A stretch of 64,000 nt of DNA, taken from the NCBI RefSeq assembly GCF_025641885.1, contig NZ_JAOTQN010000003.1, positions 141,015 through 205,014 of the forward strand, written 5' to 3'. Positions within the stretch are counted from its first letter, which is position 1. Each line of letters starts with the position of its first letter. A program made the position numbers and the translations under genes. Of this stretch, positions 17,748 through 27,361 are shown piece after piece. Source of the stretch: Pyrobaculum sp. 3827-6 (GTDB lineage: Archaea > Thermoproteota > Thermoprotei > Thermoproteales > Thermoproteaceae). The notes beneath the pieces are model-generated. The model saw nothing but the letters and a program-made list of their open reading frames with translations. It had not been told where the DNA came from and did no database searches.

Positions 17748-18338
17748 ATGGGCTTTGCCAAGAGGCTGAAGTACCGCCTTAGCGATTTGATACGACTGGA
17801 GAAGCCAGACGCCTGGAGCTCCCGCTACGGCAAGGCGTTTGAGAAGGCTGTGCTGACGCTGATCAAGGCTAGAGACGCCGTTGTGGCCCTCCGCACGTTT
17901 ATAGAGAACTACGGCGAGCCCCACACCGGCGCCTTCAGCAAGTTGGTGAAGCTGACGCCGTGGGCGAAGAAAGTAGTCGAGATAGAGCCGGCCCCTCCCG
18001 TGTTTTTCCAGATAGACGGGGTCACCATCACGGCTCAGGCGGACTTCATTGTGAAGTACGCAGACGGCAAGAGGGAGCTGGTGGAGCTCAAGTCCCACAT
18101 ACTTAAGAAAGGCGAGTGGAAGACCAAGGCTGAGTGGTCCCTAGCTACTAAGATTATGCGCATGCTGTACAGAAAAGCTGGCTACGACTACCCGCTACGC
18201 CTAATATACTTCGTCGACAACGGGACGAGCGTGACGCCGGAGGAGGAGGTGTTCATATATCCAAACGACGAGAAGGACGACGAGACGCTTCTAAGCGTCC
18301 TCCGCGAAAGGCTTAAGAGGGCCGTTGAAGGCAGGTAA
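17748..18338 (+). CDS. Predicted PD-(D/E)XK nuclease-like protein
   Basis: The 196-residue protein has the order expected for a PD-(D/E)XK nuclease core: helix-1 Glu32 (GKAFEKAV), Asp99 (TAQADFIV) and, after a short strand, Glu113-x-Lys115 (LVELKSH). No DNA-recognition domain is obvious. Function is inferred: it could be a repair/recombination nuclease or the restriction partner of the divergent C5-methyltransferase, with which it shares a promoter. The 3' end overlaps the next minus-strand gene by 26 bp. Confidence 0.55.
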   Translation: MGFAKRLKYRLSDLIRLEKPDAWSSRYGKAFEKAVLTLIKARDAVVALRTFIENYGEPHTGAFSKLVKLTPWAKKVVEIEPAPPVFFQIDGVTITAQADFIVKYADGKRELVELKSHILKKGEWKTKAEWSLATKIMRMLYRKAGYDYPLRLIYFVDNGTSVTPEEEVFIYPNDEKDDETLLSVLRERLKRAVEGR

Positions 18339-18621
18339 ACCTCTCCCTAGCCAGCTGATAGGCTTGCTTCACTATAGACACCGCGGCGTCTAGCTTATCC
18401 AGGTGGCGGGTCTGCACCACGGCATTCTCGTCGCCGATCATAAACTCGACATAACAGTCCTCTTCGTCGCTCCAGCTAAAGACGATGAATACATAGAAGT
18501 CGTCCCCGATCTGTATCTGCGCAAGAGCCTCGCTCTGCCGCCACTCCACCGTCAAGGCCTCCACCTCCCTATCTAACCTCTCCCCCAGCTCTCTGAAGTA
18601 CTGCTCTACCCTCTGCCGCAT
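18313..18621 (-). CDS. Small acidic hypothetical protein
   Basis: The 102-residue protein from ATG 18621 begins MRQRVEQYFRELGERLDREV. It has an amphipathic N-terminal helix, then beta-rich acidic sequence (YVFIVFSWSDEEDCYVEFMIGDENAVV). No family is recognised. The frame is open further upstream to 18756, but that would cross pheT and its promoter. ATG 18621 is 22.5 nt from the shared TTTAAA box and is clearly preferable. Confidence 0.6.
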   Translation of the reverse strand: MRQRVEQYFRELGERLDREVEALTVEWRQSEALAQIQIGDDFYVFIVFSWSDEEDCYVEFMIGDENAVVQTRHLDKLDAAVSIVKQAYQLARERFTCLQRPS

Positions 18622-18640
18622 ATGGGTAACTAGATCTCTC

Positions 18641-18646
18641 TTTAAA
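18641..18646. promoter_or_regulatory. Shared TTTAAA box between ATG 18621 (-) and GTG 18668 (+)
   Basis: The box is centred at 18643.5, 22.5 nt from the minus start and 24.5 nt from the plus start (47 nt apart). It decides both starts: the pheT frame also opens at TTG 18650, which is too close to the box to be leaderless. Confidence 0.65.
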
Positions 18647-18667
18647 TAGTTGGGCTTTCCTAAACCA

Positions 18668-20224
18668 GTGCCTGTTATAGACATTGCGAAATTCGACATA
18701 GAGAGGCTGACAGGTCTCAAATTCGAGGAGGCGGCGAAGCTACTAGAGCACGTCAAGTGCGAGGTGGAGGAGGCCGCCGGCGAGAGGGTAAAGGTCGAGG
18801 TTACTCACGACAGGCCGGACCACTTCTCCGCGGAGGGGCTAGCCAGAACCCTAAAGGGCGTCGCAGGCGTCGAGACAGGGCTCCCAGTTATCAAGCTGGG
18901 GCCCTCCCCCATTAAACTCGTCGCCGGGCACATAGAGGAGAGGCCCTACATCTCCATGGCGGTGGTTAGGGGAGTCCGGCTAGACGACGAGGCGGTGAGG
19001 CAACTCATACAGCTACAGGAAAAGATACACGAGACCTACGGCAGGGGGAGGCGGCGGATAGCCATCGGCTACTACGACGTCTCTAAGATAAAGCCGCCTA
19101 TATACTACAGAAGGATTTCACAAGATGACGAATACACGCCCCTCGGCTTCGACAAGCCGATAAAAGTTAGAGACATGTACCAGCTAACTGAGCAGGGCCG
19201 TAGATACAGCCCCTTGATCCACATAGAGCGGCCCCCGGCGCTGGTGGACTCTGCAGGGCAGATAATGGTCGTGATCCCAGTCCTGGGCTCGGAGTGTTGT
19301 AAAATCACCGAACGCACCACCGATGTGCTAATAGACGTGACCGGCACCGATCCCCGCGCCGTCGTCAACGCCCTATCCATATTGATATACGCCCTCCTCG
19401 AGCGGAGCGACCCCAGGCAGGTGGAGCTGGTCGAGGGGGGCACGGGCTACAGCCACGAATACGTAAAGATAGAGACCGACGAGAGGGCCGTGGGTGATCT
19501 ACTCGGCGTGGAGCTCAGCCGGGCCGACTTTACTAAGTACGTCAAGATGGCGCGCTTCGATTATGTGGACGGCCACGTGGTGGTGCCGCCCTACCGCATT
19601 AACGTACTGTCGTGGGTAGACGTGGCTGAGGAGGTGGCCGTGATGATAGGCTACAACCAGCTACCCAGGGAGGCACCCAGGGTCATGGCGGCTGGGAGGA
19701 GGCACCGCGTCGAGGTGGCGACGCAGGAGCTACGGAAGTCCCTACTCTCAATGGGCTTTACAGAGGTGAATAACTACGTCTTGACAGACGACTCGGTGGG
19801 AGATTTCTGCAGGCCGGCGCGGGTGGCCAACCCCATATCTGAGCTCTACACCACCGTGAGGTGCTCCCTAGTTCCGCAACTCGTGGCAACAGCCGCCGCC
19901 GTCAAGAAGCGGGAGGTTAAGCTATTCGAAGTAGGGGAAGTGGTGCGGGAGGGCAGAACCGTCAGAGCCCTCGCCCTCCTCATAAGCCGCGAGGGGGCGA
20001 CGCTTACAGACGGGCTATCTGCAATAAAAGCGCTGTGCCACCGCCTCGGCTGGAGCTGTAAGTTTAAGCCGCTGGAGGCGGCGTGGGCCCTCCCCAGCAG
20101 AGCCGCCGAGGTTATGGGAGACGTCGCGGGGTACGTCGCGGAGGTAAACCCCGACATCTTGATAAAGCTGAGACACACAACGCCCACAGTGGCCGCGGAG
20201 CTGTTTATACACATGCAATCGTAG
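18668..20224 (+). CDS. pheT: Phenylalanyl-tRNA synthetase beta subunit
   Basis: The 518-residue beta subunit is of the short archaeal/eukaryal type. It begins MPVIDIAKFDIERLTGLKFEE, has the B3/B4 editing-type region (HIERPPALVDSAGQIMVVIPVLGSE), a B5 DNA-binding-like segment (PPYRINVLSWVDVAEEVAVMIGYNQLP) and a pseudo-catalytic C-terminal domain. It works as an alpha2-beta2 enzyme with PheS, which is not adjacent. GTG 18668 fits the TATA spacing. Confidence 0.93.
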   Translation: MPVIDIAKFDIERLTGLKFEEAAKLLEHVKCEVEEAAGERVKVEVTHDRPDHFSAEGLARTLKGVAGVETGLPVIKLGPSPIKLVAGHIEERPYISMAVVRGVRLDDEAVRQLIQLQEKIHETYGRGRRRIAIGYYDVSKIKPPIYYRRISQDDEYTPLGFDKPIKVRDMYQLTEQGRRYSPLIHIERPPALVDSAGQIMVVIPVLGSECCKITERTTDVLIDVTGTDPRAVVNALSILIYALLERSDPRQVELVEGGTGYSHEYVKIETDERAVGDLLGVELSRADFTKYVKMARFDYVDGHVVVPPYRINVLSWVDVAEEVAVMIGYNQLPREAPRVMAAGRRHRVEVATQELRKSLLSMGFTEVNNYVLTDDSVGDFCRPARVANPISELYTTVRCSLVPQLVATAAAVKKREVKLFEVGEVVREGRTVRALALLISREGATLTDGLSAIKALCHRLGWSCKFKPLEAAWALPSRAAEVMGDVAGYVAEVNPDILIKLRHTTPTVAAELFIHMQS

Positions 20225-20667
20225 CCCCCTCTCTGCCTCCCCACGCCCACATGCGCCGCGCGCCCACTGGCCAGCGCCAGGCACGCGTAGTGGATTCCAG
20301 CCTCACGTACCTCAAGGCTTAAAGCTAGCCGCAACTTTCTGCCCCCATATACATCCCTCCCGACCTCTCGTCACACGTTTTACCTAAATCAGGAGGTTCA
20401 TACGACGTGAGGACAGGTAGAATGTATAGGAGTCGCGCACGGCGCAGTGGCAGAAAAGGCTACTGGAGCAGGAGAGGAAAATCCTCTCGTTCCACAGCTA
20501 GGCTGGGGGGCGATTGCGGCTAAGGAACAGACTGGGCGAATATAGAAGGAAACTGGAGGAGCTGGAAGGCAATGAAGGTTTAAGTACCCACGTCACCGGA
20601 GGCATGATGCCCTAGACCGCCACGGCGGCGCGTTCGCCGAGTTTAAAGAGCCAATCTCTAAAAGTCG
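20225..20667. other. 443-bp gap without a convincing gene
   Basis: Short frames are broken by stops in all readings, with some coiled-coil-like stretches (around 20530-20580) that could be relics of a lost gene. A TTTAAG box at 20579-20584 sits 22.5 nt before an ATG pair at 20604 that meets a stop after three codons, so it may be a dead promoter-gene pair. A TTTAAA box at 20641-20646 belongs to the gene at 20668. No tRNA or complete C/D box set was found. Confidence 0.5.
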
Positions 20668-21258
20668 ATGAAAGAAGTTTTTGTTGTGTATATTTTCCTA
20701 ATGTTAGTTATACAAGTAGGCTGTGAGGTGTCTAGGCACCTGCTCAGAATAATCGTTGGGAGGTATCTAGAGCTCTACCGCAGAGGCCCCTCGGCCGAGG
20801 TGGTGTCTAAGCTATTATTCTTTACACTTTACGGAGAGGGCGAGCCCGTATTAAGATTACCAGAGCACTTCACTATATATCTAAAAGGGCCGTTTATACC
20901 TGTAGACAGGCTAGCGGAGAGGTGCGGAATAGACGTGGTTAGGGTAGGCGACTCGTATTACGTCAAAAAACCGGGAGAGGCCGCAGCGGAGGGCGCGGCG
21001 GCGCTTAGACGCATGGGGCTCGGCGAGCTCGCCGAGACGGCCATGAAGGTGGTTGAGGCCTACGGCCGTAAGTCCGAGGAGAAGCTCGCGGAGCTAGCCC
21101 TTAAAAAACTCGGCTTGGAGGGAGACGTAAAAGCCCTGGCGTTCAACGTAGATCTAGACGCTTATCTAGACTTCCGGCGCAGGTTGAAGGAGACCCTGAA
21201 AAAAACAAAATACACAGACGAAGTCGAGGAATTCCCCGACCTCTTCAGCAATGTTTAA
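20668..21258 (+). CDS. Hypothetical protein upstream of a broken PIN gene
   Basis: The 196-residue protein has a hydrophobic N-terminus (about residues 3-20), a central region (LPEHFTIYLKGPFIPVDRLAERCG), and a charged helical C-terminus (TMKVVEAYGRKSEEKLAELALKKLG). No family is recognised. ATG 20668 is about 24 nt from a TTTAAA box, so it probably has its own leaderless message. The last 8 bp overlap the start of the frameshifted PIN-like gene, so the two were once a coupled pair; an antitoxin role is possible but not shown. Confidence 0.5.
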   Translation: MKEVFVVYIFLMLVIQVGCEVSRHLLRIIVGRYLELYRRGPSAEVVSKLLFFTLYGEGEPVLRLPEHFTIYLKGPFIPVDRLAERCGIDVVRVGDSYYVKKPGEAAAEGAAALRRMGLGELAETAMKVVEAYGRKSEEKLAELALKKLGLEGDVKALAFNVDLDAYLDFRRRLKETLKKTKYTDEVEEFPDLFSNV

Positions 21259-21899
21259 GAACGTATACCTCTTCGCCGACACAAGCGTCTTGGCGCGGAT
21301 AGTCTACGCAGTTGCGGCGACACGCGTCTCGAAAAGATCTAAGCCGCTGGTAGAAATAGCGATGGAACAGGGCTTGGTTATCTACATCGATAAAGCCGTA
21401 GATAGGGAGCTCCCCGATGCGTTAAAAACATATTAAAATCGGTGGATCGGGCGAGGCACGGCTGGCCGCATCTCGATGTGGAGTCCATGTTCAACATAGC
21501 CCTGACGGCCGATTCCGATCTCGCCCAATCACGCCACATTAGGATCGTGGAGGACGACGGAGCCCTCGCTAGGCAGAGGCGCGCACTGGAGAGTAGAGAG
21601 ACGCGTAGGGTGTGTTGGAGCGAAAAAGTGATGAATACACTACTGTTCCTCGGAGGATATCCTAGAGACGACCTAGAGGTACTGGCCTCTCCGCTGTACT
21701 CATACGACCTACTCGCCACAGTGCCTAGGAGGCGGACGCCGGCATAACCAAGGGGATCCTACTGTTTCTAACAGAAGACAAAAAACTCGCCGCCTTTGTG
21801 GAAGAAAAGTTATCGTGCAACGATTGCGTATGCAGAGAATTAATAAAAACTATGAGGTATCGGGAACTTATACAGTGGATAAAGAGCTTGGCGATGTAA
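21251..21899 (+). pseudogene. PIN-domain (VapC-like) ribonuclease pseudogene, two frameshifts
   Basis: Three consecutive frames make one PIN-like protein. Segment 1 (21251-21436) begins MFKNVYLFADTSVLARIVY with the PIN first acidic motif. Segment 2 (about 21442-21747) contains HLDVESMFNIALTADSDLAQ. Segment 3 (about 21741-21899) has ILLFLTEDKKLAAFVEEKL, resembling the last PIN acidic motif. Relative to segment 1 the frames are +2 and +1, so two indels have broken the gene. The boundaries of the shifts are approximate. It overlaps the 3' end of the upstream gene. Confidence 0.6.
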
Positions 21900-22039
21900 C
21901 CCATCAACAGCTAAGGAATATACCCCCATCTCCGCTCATCTGGTAACTCCGCCCGGGCACGCCGAAGGGCCGGCCCACGCCCCGCGCCGCCCGAACTGTA
22001 TATGAGCTAATTCTTAAATAGAGCCAAAACCCCAACTAC
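21900..22039. other. Spacer with a GC-rich block
   Basis: A 140-bp spacer. Positions 21948-22000 are very GC-rich and contain GGGCCGGCCC (palindromic), unlike the flanking sequence, so a structured RNA is conceivable. A TTAAATA box near 22016 is the promoter of the gene at 22040. No coding frame of note. Confidence 0.4.
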
Positions 22040-22396
22040 GTGGACGAGATAGACACGCTACTGAGGAAAAAAGCCCTAGAGCTGGCCAAGACGAGCAAGA
22101 GGGGGGAGCCGCCCAAGCAGAAGGTCATAACGGGAGAGGAGGCTGTCCAAATCGTGAGGAGGATAACCAAGGGCGAGAGAGCCGGCGAGATAATTGAAAA
22201 CGCCCTGGCTCTGTATCAACAACACGCAGTCGCACTCTTCAAAAAAATAGCAGAGCTACACCTACAAGGCGTAATAAAGGAGTTGGAAGACTACGAACTC
22301 TACCAAATTCTGCTGAGGGCGGGCATGAGGGTGCCCGTGAAGACCGAGGTGAAGATAGTGAGACACGGAAGAGAGTATAAACTAGGCGAGGCCTAG
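22040..22396 (+). CDS. Conserved helical protein, possibly PDCD5-like
   Basis: The 118-residue mostly helical basic protein has a Lys-rich N-terminus, a central helical bundle (EEAVQIVRRITKGERAGEIIENALALY) and a C-terminal KTEVKIVRHGREYKLGE tail. Its length and the ELEDYELYQILLRAG segment loosely recall the PDCD5/TFAR19 DNA-binding family, but this is a weak, by-eye impression. GTG 22040 lies about 24 nt from a TTAAAT box. Its stop overlaps the convergent zinc-ribbon gene by 4 bp. Confidence 0.5.
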   Translation: MDEIDTLLRKKALELAKTSKRGEPPKQKVITGEEAVQIVRRITKGERAGEIIENALALYQQHAVALFKKIAELHLQGVIKELEDYELYQILLRAGMRVPVKTEVKIVRHGREYKLGEA

Positions 22397-22620
22397 CCCC
22401 CGTTTAGGTAAACCGCGTAGAGCTCCGACACCAGCCCCCTCCAGTCAAACCTCCTAGACGCGTAGTCGACATATCTCCGGGCCAGCTCCCTCTTCTCCCT
22501 CTTCACGTAACGCATACAGCGCCTACAGCCAAACCAGATATACGACCTATCCTCCACAATCTCCAAAGCCCCACCACAGAAGGGACACCTACTAGCAACC
22601 TCGACAACGGTCAAATCCAT
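22393..22620 (-). CDS. Small zinc-ribbon protein
   Basis: The 75-residue protein from ATG 22620 begins MDLTVVEVASRCPFCGG, with a second Cys pair in CRRCMRY, forming a single zinc ribbon followed by a basic helix. Function is unknown; such mini-ribbons are common in archaeal transcription and RNA metabolism. The ATG was preferred over a GTG at 22668 because a TTAAAAA box near 22643 lies about 23 nt upstream of it. Confidence 0.6.
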   Translation of the reverse strand: MDLTVVEVASRCPFCGGALEIVEDRSYIWFGCRRCMRYVKREKRELARRYVDYASRRFDWRGLVSELYAVYLNGG

Positions 22621-22699
22621 GTAACCCGCCCCCCGCCCCTTAAAAAGACAAACAGATAAATTAACCACCTCCGTTTAAAGCAACCACCTCCCCCCAGCT

Positions 22700-22783
22700 G
22701 TGATAAAACTCATCCTCAAGCTAGTAGGCGCCGAGAAAAAGAAACTAATAGAACAGCTAAAAGACGACATGGAGGTGATATAG
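22700..22783 (+). CDS. Putative 27-residue leaderless microprotein
   Basis: GTG 22700 lies exactly 23.5 nt from the centre of a TTTAAA box at 22674-22679, the same spacing as confirmed-looking genes here. It opens a 27-codon frame ending in TAG. The peptide starts VIKLILKLVGAEKKKLIEQL, a hydrophobic-then-amphipathic helix ending in an acidic DDMEVI. No homologue is recognised; it could also be the 5' relic of a lost gene. Confidence 0.35.
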   Translation: MIKLILKLVGAEKKKLIEQLKDDMEVI

Positions 22784-22819
22784 CTTCCAGCGATGTTCCG
22801 AGACCCAATCCGGGGGACA

Positions 22820-23092
22820 CTAGCAAATTGTAAATATAGGCAGGTTTTTTCTCTCTCTGAGGTCGGCTTGGGCCTCTAGGTAGAATTTCTTAACTTCTCT
22901 ACATCTACTTAGCCAAAACTCGTCCTCCCCCCTCTCGGCCTCGAGCACAAGCACCGCGGCCCTCGCCACGTATTCAAGCCTCGCGTAGAAGTCCTCCGGG
23001 GGGTTCGGCAACTCCACCCCCACAGCCTTGGCGTACTCCACGATGAGGAAGGGGCGCCTCACCGCCTCCCAGAGGAAGTCGTAGAAGCTCAC
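22820..23092 (-). CDS. Hypothetical helical protein, third gene of archease operon
   Basis: The 90-residue protein from GTG 23092 starts [20 protein letters not shown] and is mainly helical, with aromatic residues. No family is recognised. The start overlaps the stop of the YbaK-like gene (GTGA), so it is the last gene of a three-gene unit with archease. The frame continues upstream to 23299, but that stretch is Arg-rich and out of phase with the real YbaK gene, so it is not coding. Confidence 0.55.
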   Translation of the reverse strand: MSFYDFLWEAVRRPFLIVEYAKAVGVELPNPPEDFYARLEYVARAAVLVLEAERGEDEFWLSRCREVKKFYLEAQADLRERKNLPIFTIC

Positions 23093-23505
23093 AGATCTAT
23101 CGGCACGGCGACGCCTCTCTCCACAAGTGTAAGCGGCCGGAATTTCAAAAGACTGTGGTCGTCGCCGCCTCCCCCATATACGTACTCCTCCTCTAGTAGT
23201 TCTCTGTCTATGTAGACTGGTATGGGCAGGACGGGGGGAACCCCGCCGACGGCGTAGCCGGTGACGCTGAGAACCTCTTCGGGGGCGGCCATGCGGCACC
23301 CGAGTCTTTCTAAATCAAGCTTCTTGACGCCTCGGAGTACGTAGGCCCTGTACTCGCCGCCGCAGTTAACAACAAGGGTCTTTACAATCCTGCTCTCCTC
23401 CACGCCCACGGCCTTGGCCGCCTGTCTCACCGTACGGACAGGCTCCTTCAGCCTTATCAGTTGTCCAAACTCCTCTAGAGCCGGCCGGCCCCCGCCGAGG
23501 CTCAT
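23089..23505 (-). CDS. YbaK/ProX-type aminoacyl-tRNA deacylase
   Basis: The 138-residue single-domain trans-editing protein has the family's catalytic lysine region ([23 protein letters not shown]) and the [12 protein letters not shown] loop. The family hydrolyses mischarged aminoacyl-tRNAs, for example Ala- or Cys-tRNA(Pro); the substrate here is unknown. ATG 23505 overlaps the archease stop (ATGA), and its own stop overlaps the next gene. Confidence 0.85.
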   Translation of the reverse strand: MSLGGGRPALEEFGQLIRLKEPVRTVRQAAKAVGVEESRIVKTLVVNCGGEYRAYVLRGVKKLDLERLGCRMAAPEEVLSVTGYAVGGVPPVLPIPVYIDRELLEEEYVYGGGGDDHSLLKFRPLTLVERGVAVPIDL

Positions 23506-23945
23506 ATATCGACGACGTACTGCAACACCCAGTAGTCCCCCACCTTCCTTATCTCCATCATGTGGAAAGTCATGGCCTTCACTATGAGACCCGTGAAGCC
23601 GTGCTTCTCAATGTCATACCGCTCGCCGTACACCGTCGCTCTTACGACGTATTTCTCGCCCTTATCCACGCTCAGCTCAATCTTTCTGCTCAAAGCAAAT
23701 TTCTCGGCGTCGAATAGGTAGAGGAGCTCATCAATCCACTTGAACAAGAGGCCCTCCAAGTCGTCGTACTCAACCACCACCGACCTGCTCTCTCTCGGCT
23801 CTACTCGCTGGCTGTAGTACGTCAAGTCGGCGAGGGCCACCGCGGCGTTTTTAAACGCCTCCTCTAAGGTACAGCCGAAGGCCTGCACCAAGACGTCGGC
23901 TGTGTGCTCGCCGTATCTATAGTCGCCGGGCTTGCCGCAGGTCAC
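23502..23945 (-). CDS. Archease
   Basis: The 147-residue protein starts [21 protein letters not shown] and contains [17 protein letters not shown] and [18 protein letters not shown], the signatures of archease. Archease is a metal-binding partner that activates the RtcB tRNA ligase and has been linked to tRNA m5C methylases. GTG 23945 is 24.5 nt from the shared TTTAAA box. It leads a three-gene unit with the YbaK-type protein. Confidence 0.92.
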   Translation of the reverse strand: MTCGKPGDYRYGEHTADVLVQAFGCTLEEAFKNAAVALADLTYYSQRVEPRESRSVVVEYDDLEGLLFKWIDELLYLFDAEKFALSRKIELSVDKGEKYVVRATVYGERYDIEKHGFTGLIVKAMTFHMMEIRKVGDYWVLQYVVDI

Positions 23946-23966
23946 AGCTCCCCTGGAGATATCTGT

Positions 23967-23972
23967 TTTAAA
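23967..23972. promoter_or_regulatory. Shared TTTAAA box between GTG 23945 (-) and ATG 23993 (+)
   Basis: The box is centred at 23969.5, 24.5 nt from archease's start and 23.5 nt from the hps ATG (48 nt apart). It favours ATG 23993 over the in-frame GTG at 23987. Confidence 0.65.
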
Positions 23973-23992
23973 TTGTTAATCTCGTCGTGGCT

Positions 23993-24658
23993 ATGAAAAT
24001 CCAGGTAGCCCTCGACTTGGTAGACCTCAGAAGAGCTGTCGAGCTGACGAGAGAGCTCTGCGAGGCGGGGCTGGAGGTGGTGGAGGCGGGGACGCCCCTC
24101 ATTAAGATGTTCGGGATGCCCGCGGTAAGCGCCTTGAAGACCGCGTGCCCAAGAGCCGAGGTAGTGGCCGACTTGAAAACCGCCGACGTGGGGAGCCTCG
24201 AAGCGAGGATGGCTAAAGAGTTCGGCGCAGACTGGGGCACCGTCCTCGGCGCCACTAACATAGAAACTATAGAGGAGTTTGTGAAAGAGGGCAGAGCCAT
24301 CGGCCTTAAGACAGCTGTAGATCTAATCGGCGTCGGCGACCCGCTGAGCCGGGCGCGGGAGATCTTGCAGAAGGCGCGCCCCGACCTATTTGTGGCGCAC
24401 CTCGGTATAGACGTGCAGAGGAGGACCGGGCTCAGATTTGAAAACCTCCTCGAAGTGGCGTGGAGGCTGAGAGATGAAGGCGTCGGCGTCGCTATCGCCG
24501 GCGGCATCACCGAGCGGGAGGTGGAGCTCGTAGCTAGAAGCGGAAAGGTAATTGACATTATAATAGTGGGGAGGGCTATTGTGAGCGACACATCTCCCAA
24601 GGCGAAATTTATAATGATTAATAAAATTTTAAAACACACCAACACCATGCCCTTGTGA
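23993..24658 (+). CDS. hps: 3-hexulose-6-phosphate synthase (OMP decarboxylase superfamily)
   Basis: The 221-residue TIM barrel has the DxKxxD motif (VVADLKTADVG) near residue 60, the phosphate-binding GGITEREVE loop and IIIVGRAIV near the C-terminus. In archaea lacking the oxidative pentose phosphate pathway, this enzyme runs in the ribulose monophosphate pathway to make pentoses from fructose 6-phosphate. A KGPDC-type relative cannot be excluded. The stop overlaps the adkA start (GTGA). Confidence 0.82.
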   Translation: MKIQVALDLVDLRRAVELTRELCEAGLEVVEAGTPLIKMFGMPAVSALKTACPRAEVVADLKTADVGSLEARMAKEFGADWGTVLGATNIETIEEFVKEGRAIGLKTAVDLIGVGDPLSRAREILQKARPDLFVAHLGIDVQRRTGLRFENLLEVAWRLRDEGVGVAIAGGITEREVELVARSGKVIDIIIVGRAIVSDTSPKAKFIMINKILKHTNTMPL

Positions 24659-25248
24659 AAATAGTAGTTGTCGCTCTGTCGGGGAGCGGCAAGACTACAA
24701 TAATGAATATTCTAAGGCAACGACTGCCAGACGTCAAGATAGTGAATTATGGAGATGTTATGCTTGAAATAGCCAAGCAGAGGTTCGGCGTACAGCATAG
24801 AGACGAGATGAGGAAAAAAATCCCAGTAGAGGAATACCGAAAGATACAGGAGGAGGCCGCCGAATACATAGCGTCTCTACCCGGCGACGTGTTGATAGAC
24901 ACCCACGCCTCTATTAAAATCGGAGGGGGATACTACCCCGGTCTACCAGACAGAATAATCTCCAAACTGAAGCCCGACGTAATTCTCCTAATTGAATACG
25001 ACCCAAAAGATATACTAGAGAGAAGAAAGAAGGACCCGGGGAGGTTTAGAGACGTGGAAAGCGAAGAGGAGATAGAAATGCAACAACAAGCCAATAGGCT
25101 ATTTGCATTCGCCGCCGCGAACGCCGGCGAGAGTACGGTACATGTACTGAGTTTCAGAGGCCGCCCCCAGAGCAGGCCTTTTGAACACGCAGAAATCGCG
25201 GCCGACTACATCGCCAACCTCATTTTGAAATCTAGACAGAAGTCTTAA
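24655..25248 (+). CDS. adkA: Archaeal adenylate kinase
   Basis: The 197-residue protein fits the archaeal AdkA family (ATP + AMP to 2 ADP). The P-loop reads VALSGSGKTT at the N-terminus. Also seen are VNYGDVMLEIAK, VLIDTHASIKIGGGYYPGLP and the Arg-rich lid ERRKKDPGRFRDVESEEEI. The first glycine of the P-loop is replaced by alanine, which is mildly unusual. The GTG start overlaps the hps stop. Confidence 0.88.
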   Translation: MKIVVVALSGSGKTTIMNILRQRLPDVKIVNYGDVMLEIAKQRFGVQHRDEMRKKIPVEEYRKIQEEAAEYIASLPGDVLIDTHASIKIGGGYYPGLPDRIISKLKPDVILLIEYDPKDILERRKKDPGRFRDVESEEEIEMQQQANRLFAFAAANAGESTVHVLSFRGRPQSRPFEHAEIAADYIANLILKSRQKS

Positions 25249-25270
25249 ATATCCTCTTGTTGTGGAGGGC

Positions 25271-26840
<1,570 letters not shown>

Positions 26841-26871
26841 AAAAATTATAAACTCGGGAGCAACGAGACGT

Positions 26872-26922
26872 GGTGATGCAGAGGTTTCCGGAGCGATAGA
26901 TGAGCGAAGCCGTGGAGCTGAC
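26872..26922 (+). ncRNA. C/D box sRNA
   Basis: Box C-like GTGATGC (26873-26879), a 13-nt guide, D'-like GCGA (26893-26896), C'-like ATGAGCG (26900-26906), an 11-nt guide and a perfect box D CTGA (26918-26921). An ATTATAAA box near 26848 lies about 24 nt upstream, placing the predicted 5' end at box C, so it seems to have its own promoter. Such RNAs guide 2'-O-methylation of rRNA or tRNA. The targets were not determined. Confidence 0.6.
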
Positions 26923-27317
26923 TAGTAGAAATCCGCCACGTCTGCATCAAGCAGATTAATAATAGGCGCGTCGAGAGGTATAAAGACTGCGTACTCCTCT
27001 GGTAGCCTTGGCGACGCCACGACGCCCCTATCCCCATAAAAAACCGCCCCTATCAACTTTCTACTATGTGGGAAGTACAGCCACCCAGACGCCCACAGCT
27101 TACTATCTATTTTTATATACATACCCTCAATATCCACTATTTTTATCTTTCTTGTAAAATTTTTATCAAATAATTTCTTAATATAGGTCTTTGCTAATTT
27201 ACACAACATTACTTTCATAATAGTTTTTCTATATTTTATTTTTATCATACATTTATTACTATTGAATCTGCTTCTATAGATTTTTATATTTACCTTGGTG
27301 TTAGTGAATCCGCTCAC
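26922..27317 (-). CDS. Hypothetical protein, lysine-rich
   Basis: About 131 residues. The N-terminal half is Lys/Ile/Asn-rich and AT-rich, while the C-terminal half ([36 protein letters not shown]) has ordinary composition. No family is recognised. Tandem GTG codons at 27320 and 27317 are candidate starts. Its stop abuts the D box of the C/D sRNA. It is divergent from malic enzyme across a TATTTAATTATA box, with starts 42-45 nt apart, slightly less than in the other divergent pairs. Confidence 0.45.
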   Translation of the reverse strand: MSGFTNTKVNIKIYRSRFNSNKCMIKIKYRKTIMKVMLCKLAKTYIKKLFDKNFTRKIKIVDIEGMYIKIDSKLWASGWLYFPHSRKLIGAVFYGDRGVVASPRLPEEYAVFIPLDAPIINLLDADVADFY

Positions 27318-27361
27318 CACGACTCTGCGAAATATTTAATTATATATCTGTTACAGTTTCC

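Noticed and set aside
20600..20660. Possible C/D box sRNA beginning ATGATGC
   Set aside because: No CTGA-like D box or C' box follows within a usable distance.
23092..23299. Upstream extension of the 90-residue gene at 22820
   Set aside because: The extension is Arg-rich and is read out of phase through the real YbaK-type gene; GTG 23092 overlaps that gene's stop as in an operon.
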